Assembly: GCF_017303375.1 (NCBI RefSeq)
Contig: NZ_JAFKOH010000008.1
Coordinates: forward strand, 124,001 to 188,000
Source: Bacillus sp. NTK074B
Lineage (GTDB): Bacteria > Bacillota > Bacilli > Bacillales > Bacillaceae_B
Length of the DNA: 64,000 nt
Reading direction: 5' to 3'
Under the pieces are notes generated by a model, which had not been told where the DNA came from, searched no databases, and saw only the letters and a program-made list of their open reading frames with translations. Below, in pieces: positions 23,430 through 30,723 of the stretch (positions are counted from its first letter, which is position 1; each line of letters opens with the position of its first letter). A program made the position numbers and the translations under genes.

Positions 23430-23737
23430 CGTCGGGTGAGTTCAGGGAGCTGGTGAAGATGATCAAAGGAGCGTATCCTCACCGGCTTCTCAGTCGTGAG
23501 ACGGCGATCATCTGGTTCCGGCACCTGAAGGACTGTGAGTATGACGGGGTGAAGAGGCGGATCGAAGCCCATATCAAGGTGAGCCCGTACATGCCTACGA
23601 TTTCTGAGCTGTATGAACAGCCGGTGGAGGAATCGACGATACTACAAACCATGGAAGCGTGGGAAAAAGAAGGAGCGATACGAATTGAGGATGAACGACG
23701 AAACGAGTGGACACGACCTGCACCACCATGGGGCTGA
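23426..23737 (+). CDS. G39P-like helicase loader
   Basis: A 103-residue protein whose size and pattern fit SPP1 G39P-type loaders: EFRELVKMIKGAYPHRLL, a middle W-F-x-x-L-K helix, then YMPTISELYEQ at the domain end. Such proteins bind the DnaB-type helicase and load it at the initiator-bound origin, and the C-terminal part is disordered. It overlaps organizer and helicase genes on both sides (4 and 47 bases), so the three are made as a set. The same gene is broken in copies 1 and 2. Confidence 0.65.
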   Translation: MTSGEFRELVKMIKGAYPHRLLSRETAIIWFRHLKDCEYDGVKRRIEAHIKVSPYMPTISELYEQPVEESTILQTMEAWEKEGAIRIEDERRNEWTRPAPPWG

Positions 23738-25046
23738 GGAGCAGCTGCTTCGGGAGTTGCATGAAGCGGAAAGCATGATCATTGGAGCGGTTCTTATGGA
23801 GCCTGGTGTCTTGGATGAACTGACCTTGGAGGAGAAGCATTTCAGTCTGGTGAAGAACCGGTTGATTTTTAAAGCGATGAAGGGGCTGCAGAAGAAGAGG
23901 CTTGAGATCAATCTGGTCATGGTGGTGGAGGAGCTCGGCGATGACATTGAGAATGTCGGAGGGGTTCAGTTTCTCCTGGCTCTTGCCAACTACTGCCCGA
24001 CGACAGTGAACATCGAGCAGTATGAACAGATTGTCCTGAAGTATTACGAACTGAGCCTCATCAAGAATTCGGCCCATCACTTCCTGAACGCCTACACCCC
24101 GGAATCCGCACAGGGCCTCTACAAAGCACTCATCGACATGCACACGAATGCGACGATCGATGAAGAAACGAAGGACGACATCATCATGGATCTCTATGAA
24201 TCTCTTTACGTGGAGAGGGACGGACTTCCTGGTGTCTCGACGGGATTCGAGAGCCTGAATGCGCTGACGGGAGGGTGGAAGGAAGGGGAGCTCATCATCT
24301 TGGCGGCGAGACCATCCATGGGGAAGACGGCTTTTGCCATCCAGCTTGCTTGGGAGTGCACGAGGGAGAAAGGCGTGAGCATGGTGTTTTCCCTGGAGAT
24401 GAGTTCGAGGCAGATTATGCAGCGACTTCTTTCAAGTATCACGGATATCAACATGATGAAATGGCAGAATCCCTATAAGTATTTGACGAGGGACGAGATG
24501 CCGAGGATGCACGGGGCGATGAACGCCGTGTATAAAGCGAAGCTCGAACTGTCGCAGAACGGGATGATCACGTTGCCCGAGATCAGACAGCGGATCATGA
24601 ATCTGAAGCGGGAGTACCCGACGGAGCCGTTTCTCGTGGTGATTGATTACCTGCAGCTGATCACGGTGAAGGAGCGGTTTGACCGGCATGATCTGGCGAT
24701 TGGCCATATTACGAAACAGCTTAAGGGAATGGCGAAGGAGTTTGGGATTCCGATTATCCTGTTGTCGCAGCTATCGAGGGGAGTGGAGTCCAGGGATGAT
24801 AAGCGGCCGAGGCTGTCGGATCTACGTGACTCGGGGAATATCGAGCAGGATGCGGATGTGGTGTTGTTTCTGTACCGGGATGATTACTACTATCCGGACT
24901 CGAAGAACGGGCAGGAAGTGGAAGTGAAGATTGCGAAGAACCGGAATGGGCCGGTGGGGACGGTGAAGCTGGAGTTTGTGAAGGAGTTTGGGCGGTTTCG
25001 TGGTGGGTGGATGAAGCAGGGGGACGGTTCTGTTGCTTCGGTTTGA
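23691..25046 (+). CDS. DnaB-family replicative helicase, phage type
   Basis: A 451-residue RecA-fold helicase. The chosen start is ATG 23691; an in-frame start 26 codons upstream would add a basic, non-conserved stretch overlapping the loader gene. The N-terminal domain is LHEAESMIIGAVLMEPGVLD. The linker TGFESLNALTGGW leads to Walker A ARPSMGKTAF near residue 205, Walker B VVIDYLQLI, and LSQLSRGVESR plus LRDSGNIEQDADVVLFLYR, all typical of DnaB/G40P. The final residues (MKQGDGSVASV) are encoded by a copy of the dispersed GGGGACGGTTC palindrome, so the original C-terminus has been replaced. Confidence 0.93.
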   Translation: MNDETSGHDLHHHGAEEQLLRELHEAESMIIGAVLMEPGVLDELTLEEKHFSLVKNRLIFKAMKGLQKKRLEINLVMVVEELGDDIENVGGVQFLLALANYCPTTVNIEQYEQIVLKYYELSLIKNSAHHFLNAYTPESAQGLYKALIDMHTNATIDEETKDDIIMDLYESLYVERDGLPGVSTGFESLNALTGGWKEGELIILAARPSMGKTAFAIQLAWECTREKGVSMVFSLEMSSRQIMQRLLSSITDINMMKWQNPYKYLTRDEMPRMHGAMNAVYKAKLELSQNGMITLPEIRQRIMNLKREYPTEPFLVVIDYLQLITVKERFDRHDLAIGHITKQLKGMAKEFGIPIILLSQLSRGVESRDDKRPRLSDLRDSGNIEQDADVVLFLYRDDYYYPDSKNGQEVEVKIAKNRNGPVGTVKLEFVKEFGRFRGGWMKQGDGSVASV

Positions 25047-25076
25047 GTGAGGCGGGGGACAGGTCCGTTGGCTCTT
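25013..25076. repeat. Dispersed palindromic repeats at the dnaB 3' end
   Basis: GAAGCA...GGACGGTTC...TGCTTC (25013-25039) contains the last codons and is directly followed by GGGGGACAGGTCC...GGCTC (25053-25075). Both are members of the family found in many spacers to the right. Confidence 0.75.
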
Positions 25077-25108
25077 GGGTAGGTGATGATAAATGGGGAG
25101 GGATTGGG

Positions 25109-25393
25109 ATGTTGGTGACGGAGTATGCGAAGGGGAATGAGGCGGAGGTTCGGATGGAGAGCTTGAAGGTATATGGGGTGTTGATGGGGTTGTTGCGTGA
25201 GGAGCGGGAAATGCGTGAGGATGGATTTGTGTTGGTGAGTTATCGGGAGTTGTGGGAGGGGTGTAAGGAGGCTGGGCTGTTGAGTGGGATGGATGAGGGG
25301 TTCGCGGTGATGATGGATATGGTGGGTGTGGTGGAGGATTGGGGATTGATTGGGAGGGAGAGGGTTAGTGGGGGGAGTTGGGTGAGGTGTTAG
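25109..25393 (+). CDS. Small protein of the replication-module region, unknown function
   Basis: A 94-residue product from ATG 25109, chosen because upstream codons come from the palindromic repeat. The sequence is charged, with the alternation seen in helical phage proteins: LRSLK-like helix, REEREMREDGFVLVSYREL, and WEGCKEAGLLSGMDEGF. The coding strand is strikingly G-rich (GGGG and GTGG runs). It follows dnaB by 62 bases. I do not recognise it; it could be the last gene of the replication module. Confidence 0.5.
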   Translation: MLVTEYAKGNEAEVRMESLKVYGVLMGLLREEREMREDGFVLVSYRELWEGCKEAGLLSGMDEGFAVMMDMVGVVEDWGLIGRERVSGGSWVRC

Positions 25394-25502
25394 AGGGATT
25401 TACGGAATGAAACATGTGGATAATACGAGTTATGGTATAATAGAATGACAATTAAACGAAAACGATCTGTCGAGAGGGCATACTATAACCAGGAGTGATA
25501 GA

Positions 25503-25676
25503 ATGCATAAAGATATCGAGAAATTTGATCATGCTTTTCCTGACGGGGTATTTGCATTCCCAGGACCCGCCGAATCCACCAAAGTGAAAATAAGGGCATT
25601 GGACAAATACTGCAAAGAACGCGGTGTTCAGCCAAAAGATTTAACAGACGAAGAAATGCGACAGTTTCTTGTTTAA
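25503..25676 (+). CDS. Small conserved-looking protein of 57 residues
   Basis: ATG after AGGAGTGAT. The protein reads MHKDIEKFDHAFPDGVFAFP and ends with an acidic helix, PKDLTDEEMRQFLV. It is soluble with one Cys. A strong ribosome site and terminator support a real gene. Function unknown. Confidence 0.6.
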   Translation: MHKDIEKFDHAFPDGVFAFPGPAESTKVKIRALDKYCKERGVQPKDLTDEEMRQFLV

Positions 25677-25682
25677 TAGCTA

Positions 25683-25730
25683 AAAAGGGACGTATCTCAC
25701 TTTGACAAAAGTGGGATACGTCTCTTTTTC
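25683..25730 (+). terminator. Terminator after the 57-residue gene
   Basis: GGACGTATCTCAC and GTGGGATACGTC form a stem with an A tract before and TCTTTTTC after. It also serves the convergent gene at 25766. Confidence 0.85.
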
Positions 25731-25765
25731 CATGTTGTGTTTTACGGATTAGGTAGAGATGAGCT

Positions 25766-25993
25766 TCACTCCAACATCTCCTTTATTTCTTCTTTTGAAA
25801 GAATCGGATTATCTTCCTCCAATGCCTTCAATAACTGTCTTTCCTCATCAGGATCTGTCACTTGGTAACGATCATCTTTACTGACTTCTTCTACTTCCAT
25901 TAATAAGTACTTTCGTTTGCCGACTTGGATGTATGAATGCCCAGATTGAATTGCCTTTTTAACATCATCTTGATCAATTCTTATAGGTTCCAT
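25766..25993 (-). CDS. Small acidic protein, possibly antitoxin-like
   Basis: A 75-residue soluble protein starting MEPIRIDQDDVKKAIQSGHS, with a beta strand YIQVGKRKYLLMEVEEV and an acidic C-terminal helix SKEEIKEMLE. The layout (small beta/helix followed by an acidic tail) recalls Phd-type or other antitoxins, but no toxin is adjacent. Family uncertain. Confidence 0.5.
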   Translation of the reverse strand: MEPIRIDQDDVKKAIQSGHSYIQVGKRKYLLMEVEEVSKDDRYQVTDPDEERQLLKALEEDNPILSKEEIKEMLE

Positions 25994-26127
25994 TTACATC
26001 ACCAACTTTATTTTATTTATCTTCATTATAAATCATCTGTATTTAAGAATGAATTACTGTAAAATAGTGCCTGCCCCCTACAAGGACGACATTATCGTGA
26101 ATCACTGTCCCGGTCCCCGTGGCTTTC

Positions 26128-26160
26128 TAACGTTAGTATGTTATAATGGTTATAACGTTA
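26128..26160 (+). promoter_or_regulatory. Toxin-antitoxin promoter with paired TAACGTTA operators
   Basis: TAACGTTA at 26128-26135 and at 26153-26160 flank a perfect TATAAT (26142-26147). The two palindromes are 25 bases apart on the same helix side, as expected for autoregulation by an AbrB-type antitoxin. Confidence 0.6.
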
Positions 26161-26178
26161 TGATGAGAGGTGAGGTAA

Positions 26179-26430
26179 TTGGAACAATATGAACGGAGAG
26201 TTACAAAGATAGGTAATAGCTTTGGCATTACGATTCCAACTGACTTACTTAAGCAAGTCGGTTTAGCACAGGGAGATGATGTGCAGGTTGAGGTCGTAGA
26301 AGGGAAAATTGTGTTGAGGAAAAAAGAGCAGCTAACACTTCCAAAAGGCGTCGATGCTGAATTCATGGACATTTTAAATGATGTGATAAAGGAACATGAT
26401 CAGGCATTTAAAGGGTTAGTGGATAAATAA
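26179..26430 (+). CDS. AbrB/MazE-type antitoxin
   Basis: An 83-residue protein with a TTG start after AGAGGTGAGG. Its swapped-hairpin AbrB fold is clear: RRVTKIGNSFGITIPTDLLK, then LAQGDDVQVEVVEGKIVLRKK. The C-terminal 35 residues (acidic helix, DILNDVIKEHDQAF) should bind and neutralise the Doc toxin. The toxin start overlaps the antitoxin stop by one base. It probably represses its own promoter through the TAACGTTA sites. Confidence 0.88.
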   Translation: MEQYERRVTKIGNSFGITIPTDLLKQVGLAQGDDVQVEVVEGKIVLRKKEQLTLPKGVDAEFMDILNDVIKEHDQAFKGLVDK

Positions 26431-26828
26431 TGAATCAAATTATTTATTTGACAACGAATCAGGTGATTGCGATCAACACGATTCAAATTCGTCTGTATTC
26501 GCCAAATGAACCAGTGGGGGTTAAAGATGCGCACCTTCTTGATTCAGCCATTAACCGTCCAAAACAATCAGCTTTTGGTCGTGATGCTTATCCTGAAATC
26601 TATGATAAGGCAGCGGCTCTATTTGAATCTATTGCAAAAAACCATGCATTTCATAATGCCAATAAACGAACAGCGCTTGCTTCACTCATTGTTTTCCTGA
26701 AGATCAATCATTATAAATGGACGATGGGAATCGAAGAAGAACAAGATTTTACTGTGGATGTTGTGAATCATAAATATACGTTTGAAGAGATGACTTTCAT
26801 CATTGAACAACACGTACAAAGAGTATAA
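26430..26828 (+). CDS. doc: Doc/Fic-type toxin
   Basis: A 132-residue Fic-fold protein. The catalytic loop is HAFHNANKRTAL near residues 70-81, matching HxFx(D/N)xNKR; Doc enzymes phosphorylate EF-Tu and stop translation, while longer Fic proteins AMPylate. The N-terminal YLTTNQVIAIN is typical of death-on-curing proteins. It is coupled to the antitoxin gene by a one-base overlap (TAATGA). A terminator hairpin follows. Confidence 0.88.
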   Translation: MNQIIYLTTNQVIAINTIQIRLYSPNEPVGVKDAHLLDSAINRPKQSAFGRDAYPEIYDKAAALFESIAKNHAFHNANKRTALASLIVFLKINHYKWTMGIEEEQDFTVDVVNHKYTFEEMTFIIEQHVQRV

Positions 26829-26863
26829 TGCCATTCTCATGGACTATTGAGAATGGTATTTTT
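26829..26863 (+). terminator. Terminator after the toxin gene
   Basis: CCATTCTCA and TGAGAATGG form a stem, then TATTTTTG. Confidence 0.8.
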
Positions 26864-26877
26864 GTTGTTACTTAAAA

Positions 26878-26904
26878 GAAGCAGGGGGACCGTCCATGTG
26901 CTTC
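26878..26904. repeat. Dispersed palindromic repeat
   Basis: GAAGCAGGGGGACCGTCCATG then TGCTTC, a member of the family with GGGGAC core. Confidence 0.6.
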
Positions 26905-26937
26905 ATGAGTTCACTCTAGATAATACTCTGGTTAAGA

Positions 26938-26969
26938 CCGGCAAAGAGGACTTCAGTCCCCTTTGCCGG
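26938..26969 (-). terminator. Terminator overlapping the end of the FAD-oxidase gene
   Basis: CCGGCAAAG and CTTTGCCGG pair across the stop codon region on the minus strand. Confidence 0.6.
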
Positions 26970-28329
26970 CAAATATTTTCCCTGGGTTAAATCGAGAGTG
27001 TGGGTCTAGTAATGCTTTGATCGATTTCATCACATCGACGGCATGGCCATGTTCTGCTTCCTGATACTTCATCTTCCCTATGCCTACACCATGTTCACCA
27101 GTACAAGTCCCTTTTAGTTCTAATGCTTTCAATACTAGTTCGTTATTAATCGCCTCGGACTGCTTCCTTTCCATGGAGTTTTCTGGATCATATACGACAA
27201 TCGTATGAAAGTTACCGTCCCCGACGTGACCGAATATACCTCCCAATAATCCACTTGCTTCAATTCTTTCTCGTGCGAATTCAACCAGGTCTGCAAGTTT
27301 GGATATAGGGACGCACACATCAGAGCCAGATACGGCCATTCCCTTTATATGTCTGAAGGCATAAGCTAATTCGTGCCGTGCACGCCAAATAGTGGCTCTC
27401 TCTATTGACCCGCTTGCATGCTTCCAATTTTCACATCCCCATTCTTCCATTAACTTTCCGACTATATTCGCGTCGTCTTTCGCTGAAACATGAGTACCGG
27501 AAAATTCAAAGAAAAGGGTATGTTGTACAGGGAAATGATACTCTCCATATTCATTGACTTGTTTCATGCTGTTGGCATCAACTAGTTCCATTCTCAAGAC
27601 AGGCACTCCGCTCATTAAGACAGAATGGGCTGCCTCAACGCAGGCTTTAGGTGAATCAAATGTGCAGCTGGCTGCAATGGTGTGTTCAGGAATTCCATGC
27701 AATTTTAATGTGATTTCTGAAATGATCCCCAGTGTACCTTCTGAACCTGTGAATAAACTATTCAAGTGATATCCACTAGACGACTTTTTAGCGTTGCTTC
27801 CCGTTTTGATCGTTTTCCCATCTGCTAAAATAACCTCTAAATTTAACACTTGATCTTTCATAGAGCCATACCTGACCGCAGTCGTGCCACTGGCATTAGT
27901 CGCGACCATCCCGCCAATACTTGCATTTGCTCCAGGGTCAATGGGGAAAAATAGACCATGGGGATTTATCACCTTATTCAAATCTAGTCTTGTGATTCCA
28001 GGCTGAACCGTAACGGTCAAGTCTTCGGGTTCAAACGAAATGACACGATCCATACGTTCGAAATTCATCGATATCCCTTTGCGAATCGGGATGGCTTGTC
28101 CATCTAAACCAGATCCTGATCCAAAAGGGGTGATGGGAATATCGAATGTATTGGCTAGCTTTAACGCCAATAAAATATCCTCTTTCTCTTCTGGGAATAC
28201 AACCACTTCAGGCTCTACAGGCGAGTGGGAGGATTCATCTTTACTATGGCGGAATCGATCCCCATCACTTATCCCCACCTTATTTTCACCTAGAACGTCC
28301 ATTAATTCATGTAACCAATTCCTAGTCAA
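26953..28329 (-). CDS. FAD-linked oxidase (GlcD / D-lactate dehydrogenase type)
   Basis: A 458-residue flavoprotein of the GlcD/D-2-hydroxyacid dehydrogenase family, which oxidises D-2-hydroxy acids such as glycolate or D-lactate. The FAD-binding PCMH domain contains ITPFGSGSGLDGQAIP (about 72-87), TVQPGITRLDLNKVI and PGANASIGGMVATNASGTTAVRYG (about 130-155). The C-terminal FAD oxidase domain contains VSGSDVCVPISKLADLVEFARE, GHVGDGNFHTIVVYDP and CTGEHGVGIGKMKY. It is divergent from the GntR-TRAP operon across a 139-bp region with two operator-like repeats, so it probably acts on the imported compound. Confidence 0.92.
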   Translation of the reverse strand: MTRNWLHELMDVLGENKVGISDGDRFRHSKDESSHSPVEPEVVVFPEEKEDILLALKLANTFDIPITPFGSGSGLDGQAIPIRKGISMNFERMDRVISFEPEDLTVTVQPGITRLDLNKVINPHGLFFPIDPGANASIGGMVATNASGTTAVRYGSMKDQVLNLEVILADGKTIKTGSNAKKSSSGYHLNSLFTGSEGTLGIISEITLKLHGIPEHTIAASCTFDSPKACVEAAHSVLMSGVPVLRMELVDANSMKQVNEYGEYHFPVQHTLFFEFSGTHVSAKDDANIVGKLMEEWGCENWKHASGSIERATIWRARHELAYAFRHIKGMAVSGSDVCVPISKLADLVEFARERIEASGLLGGIFGHVGDGNFHTIVVYDPENSMERKQSEAINNELVLKALELKGTCTGEHGVGIGKMKYQEAEHGHAVDVMKSIKALLDPHSRFNPGKIFAGKGD

Positions 28330-28412
28330 TTTACATCCTCCTTCTCAATAATTTAAATATTCTAAATTTTATATTTACATCTAGCCTACCATGATTTACT
28401 ATATATGTATAC

Positions 28413-28446
28413 GGTATACCACCTTATAAGGTATGAGGTATACCAC
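28413..28446. promoter_or_regulatory. Paired GGTATACCAC operators in the divergent promoter region
   Basis: GGTATACCAC at 28413-28422 and 28437-28446, 24 bases apart, with a CCTTATAAGG palindrome between them. The palindromic GGTATACC core fits a GntR/FCD regulator. The adjoining GntR gene is the obvious candidate. Confidence 0.65.
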
Positions 28447-28468
28447 ATGACAACAGAGACATCATGAT

Positions 28469-29173
28469 TTGAAGATAAATAATGAAGAGATAGGAGGGAG
28501 TGACTTGCAAAGAATTATTAAGAAAGAGACATTAGCTGAGCAAGCCTTCAATTTAATTAAAACCGACATCATTTCTGGTAAATTAGCACCCCATGAAGAA
28601 CTTCCTGAGAAAAAGCTGGCAGAGGAGTTGGGGATCAGTCGAACACCCATACGTGAAGCATTGAAGAGACTTGCGGCAGAAGGTCTTGTTGTAATCTCAG
28701 ATGCAAAAATGGCCACTGTCGCTTCATTTACAGAAGAAGACGCGTTACAGTTTCTCGAAATTCGTGAGTTACTAGAAGTGTACAATCTTGAAATGATCGT
28801 AGATTCATTACAAGGAAGCTTACTAGAAAAAGTAGAGGGAAATCTGAAAGATCAATGGCAGGCGATTAAAGAGGATTGCTACGAAGAGTTCATTGAGCTC
28901 GACCGTGAGTTTCATCTCTTATTAGCAGAAGAAAATCCGAATCCAAAGCTGCGAGCAATGATACATACTTCAAACACCGGGGTTAATCGGGCGTTTCTGG
29001 TATTATCCAATACACTCCGCTTGAGTGCAAAGGAAGCATTTGAAGAACACAACCGGATCTTTAAAGCTCTACAATCAAAGCAAGTTGAAACAGCGAAAAA
29101 GGAAATGTCCAACCATATGAAAAACATTGAACGGCGAATTCAAGGATATTATCAAGAGGGGGAATTAAATTGA
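28469..29173 (+). CDS. GntR-family (FCD) transcriptional regulator
   Basis: A 234-residue regulator starting at TTG 28469; a TTG at 28504 after GGAGGGAGTGAC is a serious alternative start and would remove 12 residues. The winged helix is LPEKKLAEELGISRTPIREALKRLAAEGLV. The FCD ligand-binding domain follows, with a run of acidic and His residues (REFHLLLAEENPN, MSNHMKNIERRI), usually metal and carboxylate binding. The DctP gene overlaps its stop, so it is the first gene of the operon and probably senses the imported acid. Confidence 0.88.
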   Translation: MKINNEEIGGSDLQRIIKKETLAEQAFNLIKTDIISGKLAPHEELPEKKLAEELGISRTPIREALKRLAAEGLVVISDAKMATVASFTEEDALQFLEIRELLEVYNLEMIVDSLQGSLLEKVEGNLKDQWQAIKEDCYEEFIELDREFHLLLAEENPNPKLRAMIHTSNTGVNRAFLVLSNTLRLSAKEAFEEHNRIFKALQSKQVETAKKEMSNHMKNIERRIQGYYQEGELN

Positions 29174-30183
29174 AAAAAATCTTTCCATTATTGTTCATTG
29201 CTATATTGATCATGTCGGCATGTGGGCGTCCCAGTACTTCTTCAAGTGAAGGTTCCGAGGAAACGTATACCATTCGAATTGCTCACTTAGTACCGGAGGA
29301 ACAATCCTCCCATGTTGCAGCCGTTACCTTCAAGGAAAAGTTGGAGAAGGAATCAGATGGACGAATTAAAGTAGAGCTTTACCCAAATGGTCAGCTATAT
29401 GGTTCAGACCGTGAAGCGATCGAAGCTGTACAGTTAGGTAACATCGAAATGACAATTCCTGCCGTAGCACCTCTTGCCTCTTTTAATGAAAAGTTCTTAG
29501 TATTTGATTTACCCTTCCTATTTAATAGCAATGAAGCGGCCTATAAAGCACTTGATGGAGAACTTGGACAAGAATTAATGGCCGACCTTGAAAAGAATGA
29601 TCTTAAGGGATTAGTGTTCGGCGAAAATGGATTTCGCCATATGTCTAATAATAAAGGGCCGATTGAAAGCCCTGAAGATGTGAAGGGATTGAAGTTTAGA
29701 ACGCTTGAAAACCCTCTACATACCGATACATTCAAAGCTTTCGGTGCCAATGCTTCTCCGTTTGCATTTGGTGAATTATACACTGCACTGCAACAAGGTA
29801 CTTACGATGCCATGGAATGTCCAGTTTCCCTTTACTATACGAATAAGTTCTATGAAGTTCAGGATTATCTATCTTTAACCGGACATGTGTATGCAGCAAC
29901 TGCTCTTATCATGAATAATGACTTCTACAATGAATTACCAGAAGATTTGAAAAAAATAGTTAACGAAGCTTCAGAAGAATACCGGGATGAGCAGCGTGGT
30001 CTTGCTCAGAAACAAGATGTTGAGTTTTTGAATAAATTGAAGGAAAACGGTATGCAGGTGAATGAGTTAACGAAGGAACAAAGAGATGCATTCCGTGAAG
30101 CGGCGTCATCCGTTTACGATCAATATGTACCGAAAATCGGTGAAGATTTGGTTAACAAGGCATTAGAAGCCAATAACGAATAA
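29170..30183 (+). CDS. dctP: TRAP transporter substrate-binding lipoprotein DctP
   Basis: A 337-residue extracytoplasmic receptor. The TTG start overlaps the regulator stop. The signal ends in the lipobox IMSACG, so it is anchored to the membrane. The domain pattern is IRIAHLVPEEQSSHVAAVTFKEKLEKES, EAVQLGNIEMTIPAVAPL, then a conserved KGLKFRTLENPLHTDTFKAFGANASPFAFGELYTALQQG, with the Arg of FRT expected to bind a carboxylate. A hairpin after the gene separates it from dctQ and may keep the receptor in excess. Confidence 0.93.
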   Translation: MKKIFPLLFIAILIMSACGRPSTSSSEGSEETYTIRIAHLVPEEQSSHVAAVTFKEKLEKESDGRIKVELYPNGQLYGSDREAIEAVQLGNIEMTIPAVAPLASFNEKFLVFDLPFLFNSNEAAYKALDGELGQELMADLEKNDLKGLVFGENGFRHMSNNKGPIESPEDVKGLKFRTLENPLHTDTFKAFGANASPFAFGELYTALQQGTYDAMECPVSLYYTNKFYEVQDYLSLTGHVYAATALIMNNDFYNELPEDLKKIVNEASEEYRDEQRGLAQKQDVEFLNKLKENGMQVNELTKEQRDAFREAASSVYDQYVPKIGEDLVNKALEANNE

Positions 30184-30190
30184 TGAAAAT

Positions 30191-30228
30191 CGGGAATCAG
30201 GGCTCATCCCCTTGATTCCTCGTTTTTG
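30191..30228 (+). terminator. Intercistronic hairpin between dctP and dctQ
   Basis: GGGAATCAGGG with CCCTTGATTCC, then CGTTTTTG. Likely a partial terminator or mRNA-stabilising stem. Confidence 0.7.
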
Positions 30229-30243
30229 AAAGGAGCAGCATAG

Positions 30244-30723
30244 ATGAAGAAGAATCTGGAGTATCTCGAAGAATTCATTCTCGTACTTACGTTAGCCTTG
30301 ATGGTTGCCCTTATATTTGCTCAAGTAGTTGGACGATACGTCTTTTCTTCTGCCCCCAGTTGGACAGAGGAAATGGCTCGTTACATACATATCTTCCAGG
30401 TGTGGATTGGTGCTAGCTATGCGGTGAAGAAGCGACAACATATTCGGATTGAAGCATTTATCGAGCTTTTCAAGGGGACATTTAGGAAAATACTTGAATC
30501 ACTCTCATTGCTTGTTTGGTTTGGACTGGCTGTGTTTCTCGCCATCTTTGGGACACAGCTTGTTCTTGCCAGTTTCCAAAATGGTCAAATCACGCCGGCC
30601 ATGCAAATACCAATGTGGCTTCCGTTCTTAGCTATTCCCCTAGGTGGAGCAGGTATGGCTATGCGACTGGTACAACAATTCGTTTTGATATGGCGTTCTG
30701 AGAATGGGAAGGTGGAAGTATGA
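30244..30723 (+). CDS. dctQ: TRAP transporter small permease DctQ
   Basis: A 159-residue membrane protein with four predicted helices and the family's VVGRYVFSSAPSWTEEMARY and IRIEAFIELF segments. It bridges DctP and DctM. The stop overlaps the dctM start (ATGA). RBS AAAGGAG. Confidence 0.92.
   Translation: MKKNLEYLEEFILVLTLALMVALIFAQVVGRYVFSSAPSWTEEMARYIHIFQVWIGASYAVKKRQHIRIEAFIELFKGTFRKILESLSLLVWFGLAVFLAIFGTQLVLASFQNGQITPAMQIPMWLPFLAIPLGGAGMAMRLVQQFVLIWRSENGKVEV

Larger units (their letters stand above)
22451..23560 (+). repeat. Direct repeat copy 3 (complete module continues to 25046)
   Basis: Hairpin at 22451-22483, leader block, organizer gene and start of the loader gene. These match copies 1 and 2. 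Here the downstream genes are intact, so this copy is the best candidate for the parent locus. Confidence 0.9.

Noticed and set aside
24275-24927. Extra frames within dnaB
   Set aside because: The DnaB frame has all family motifs; the others are Arg-rich or Trp-rich shadows.
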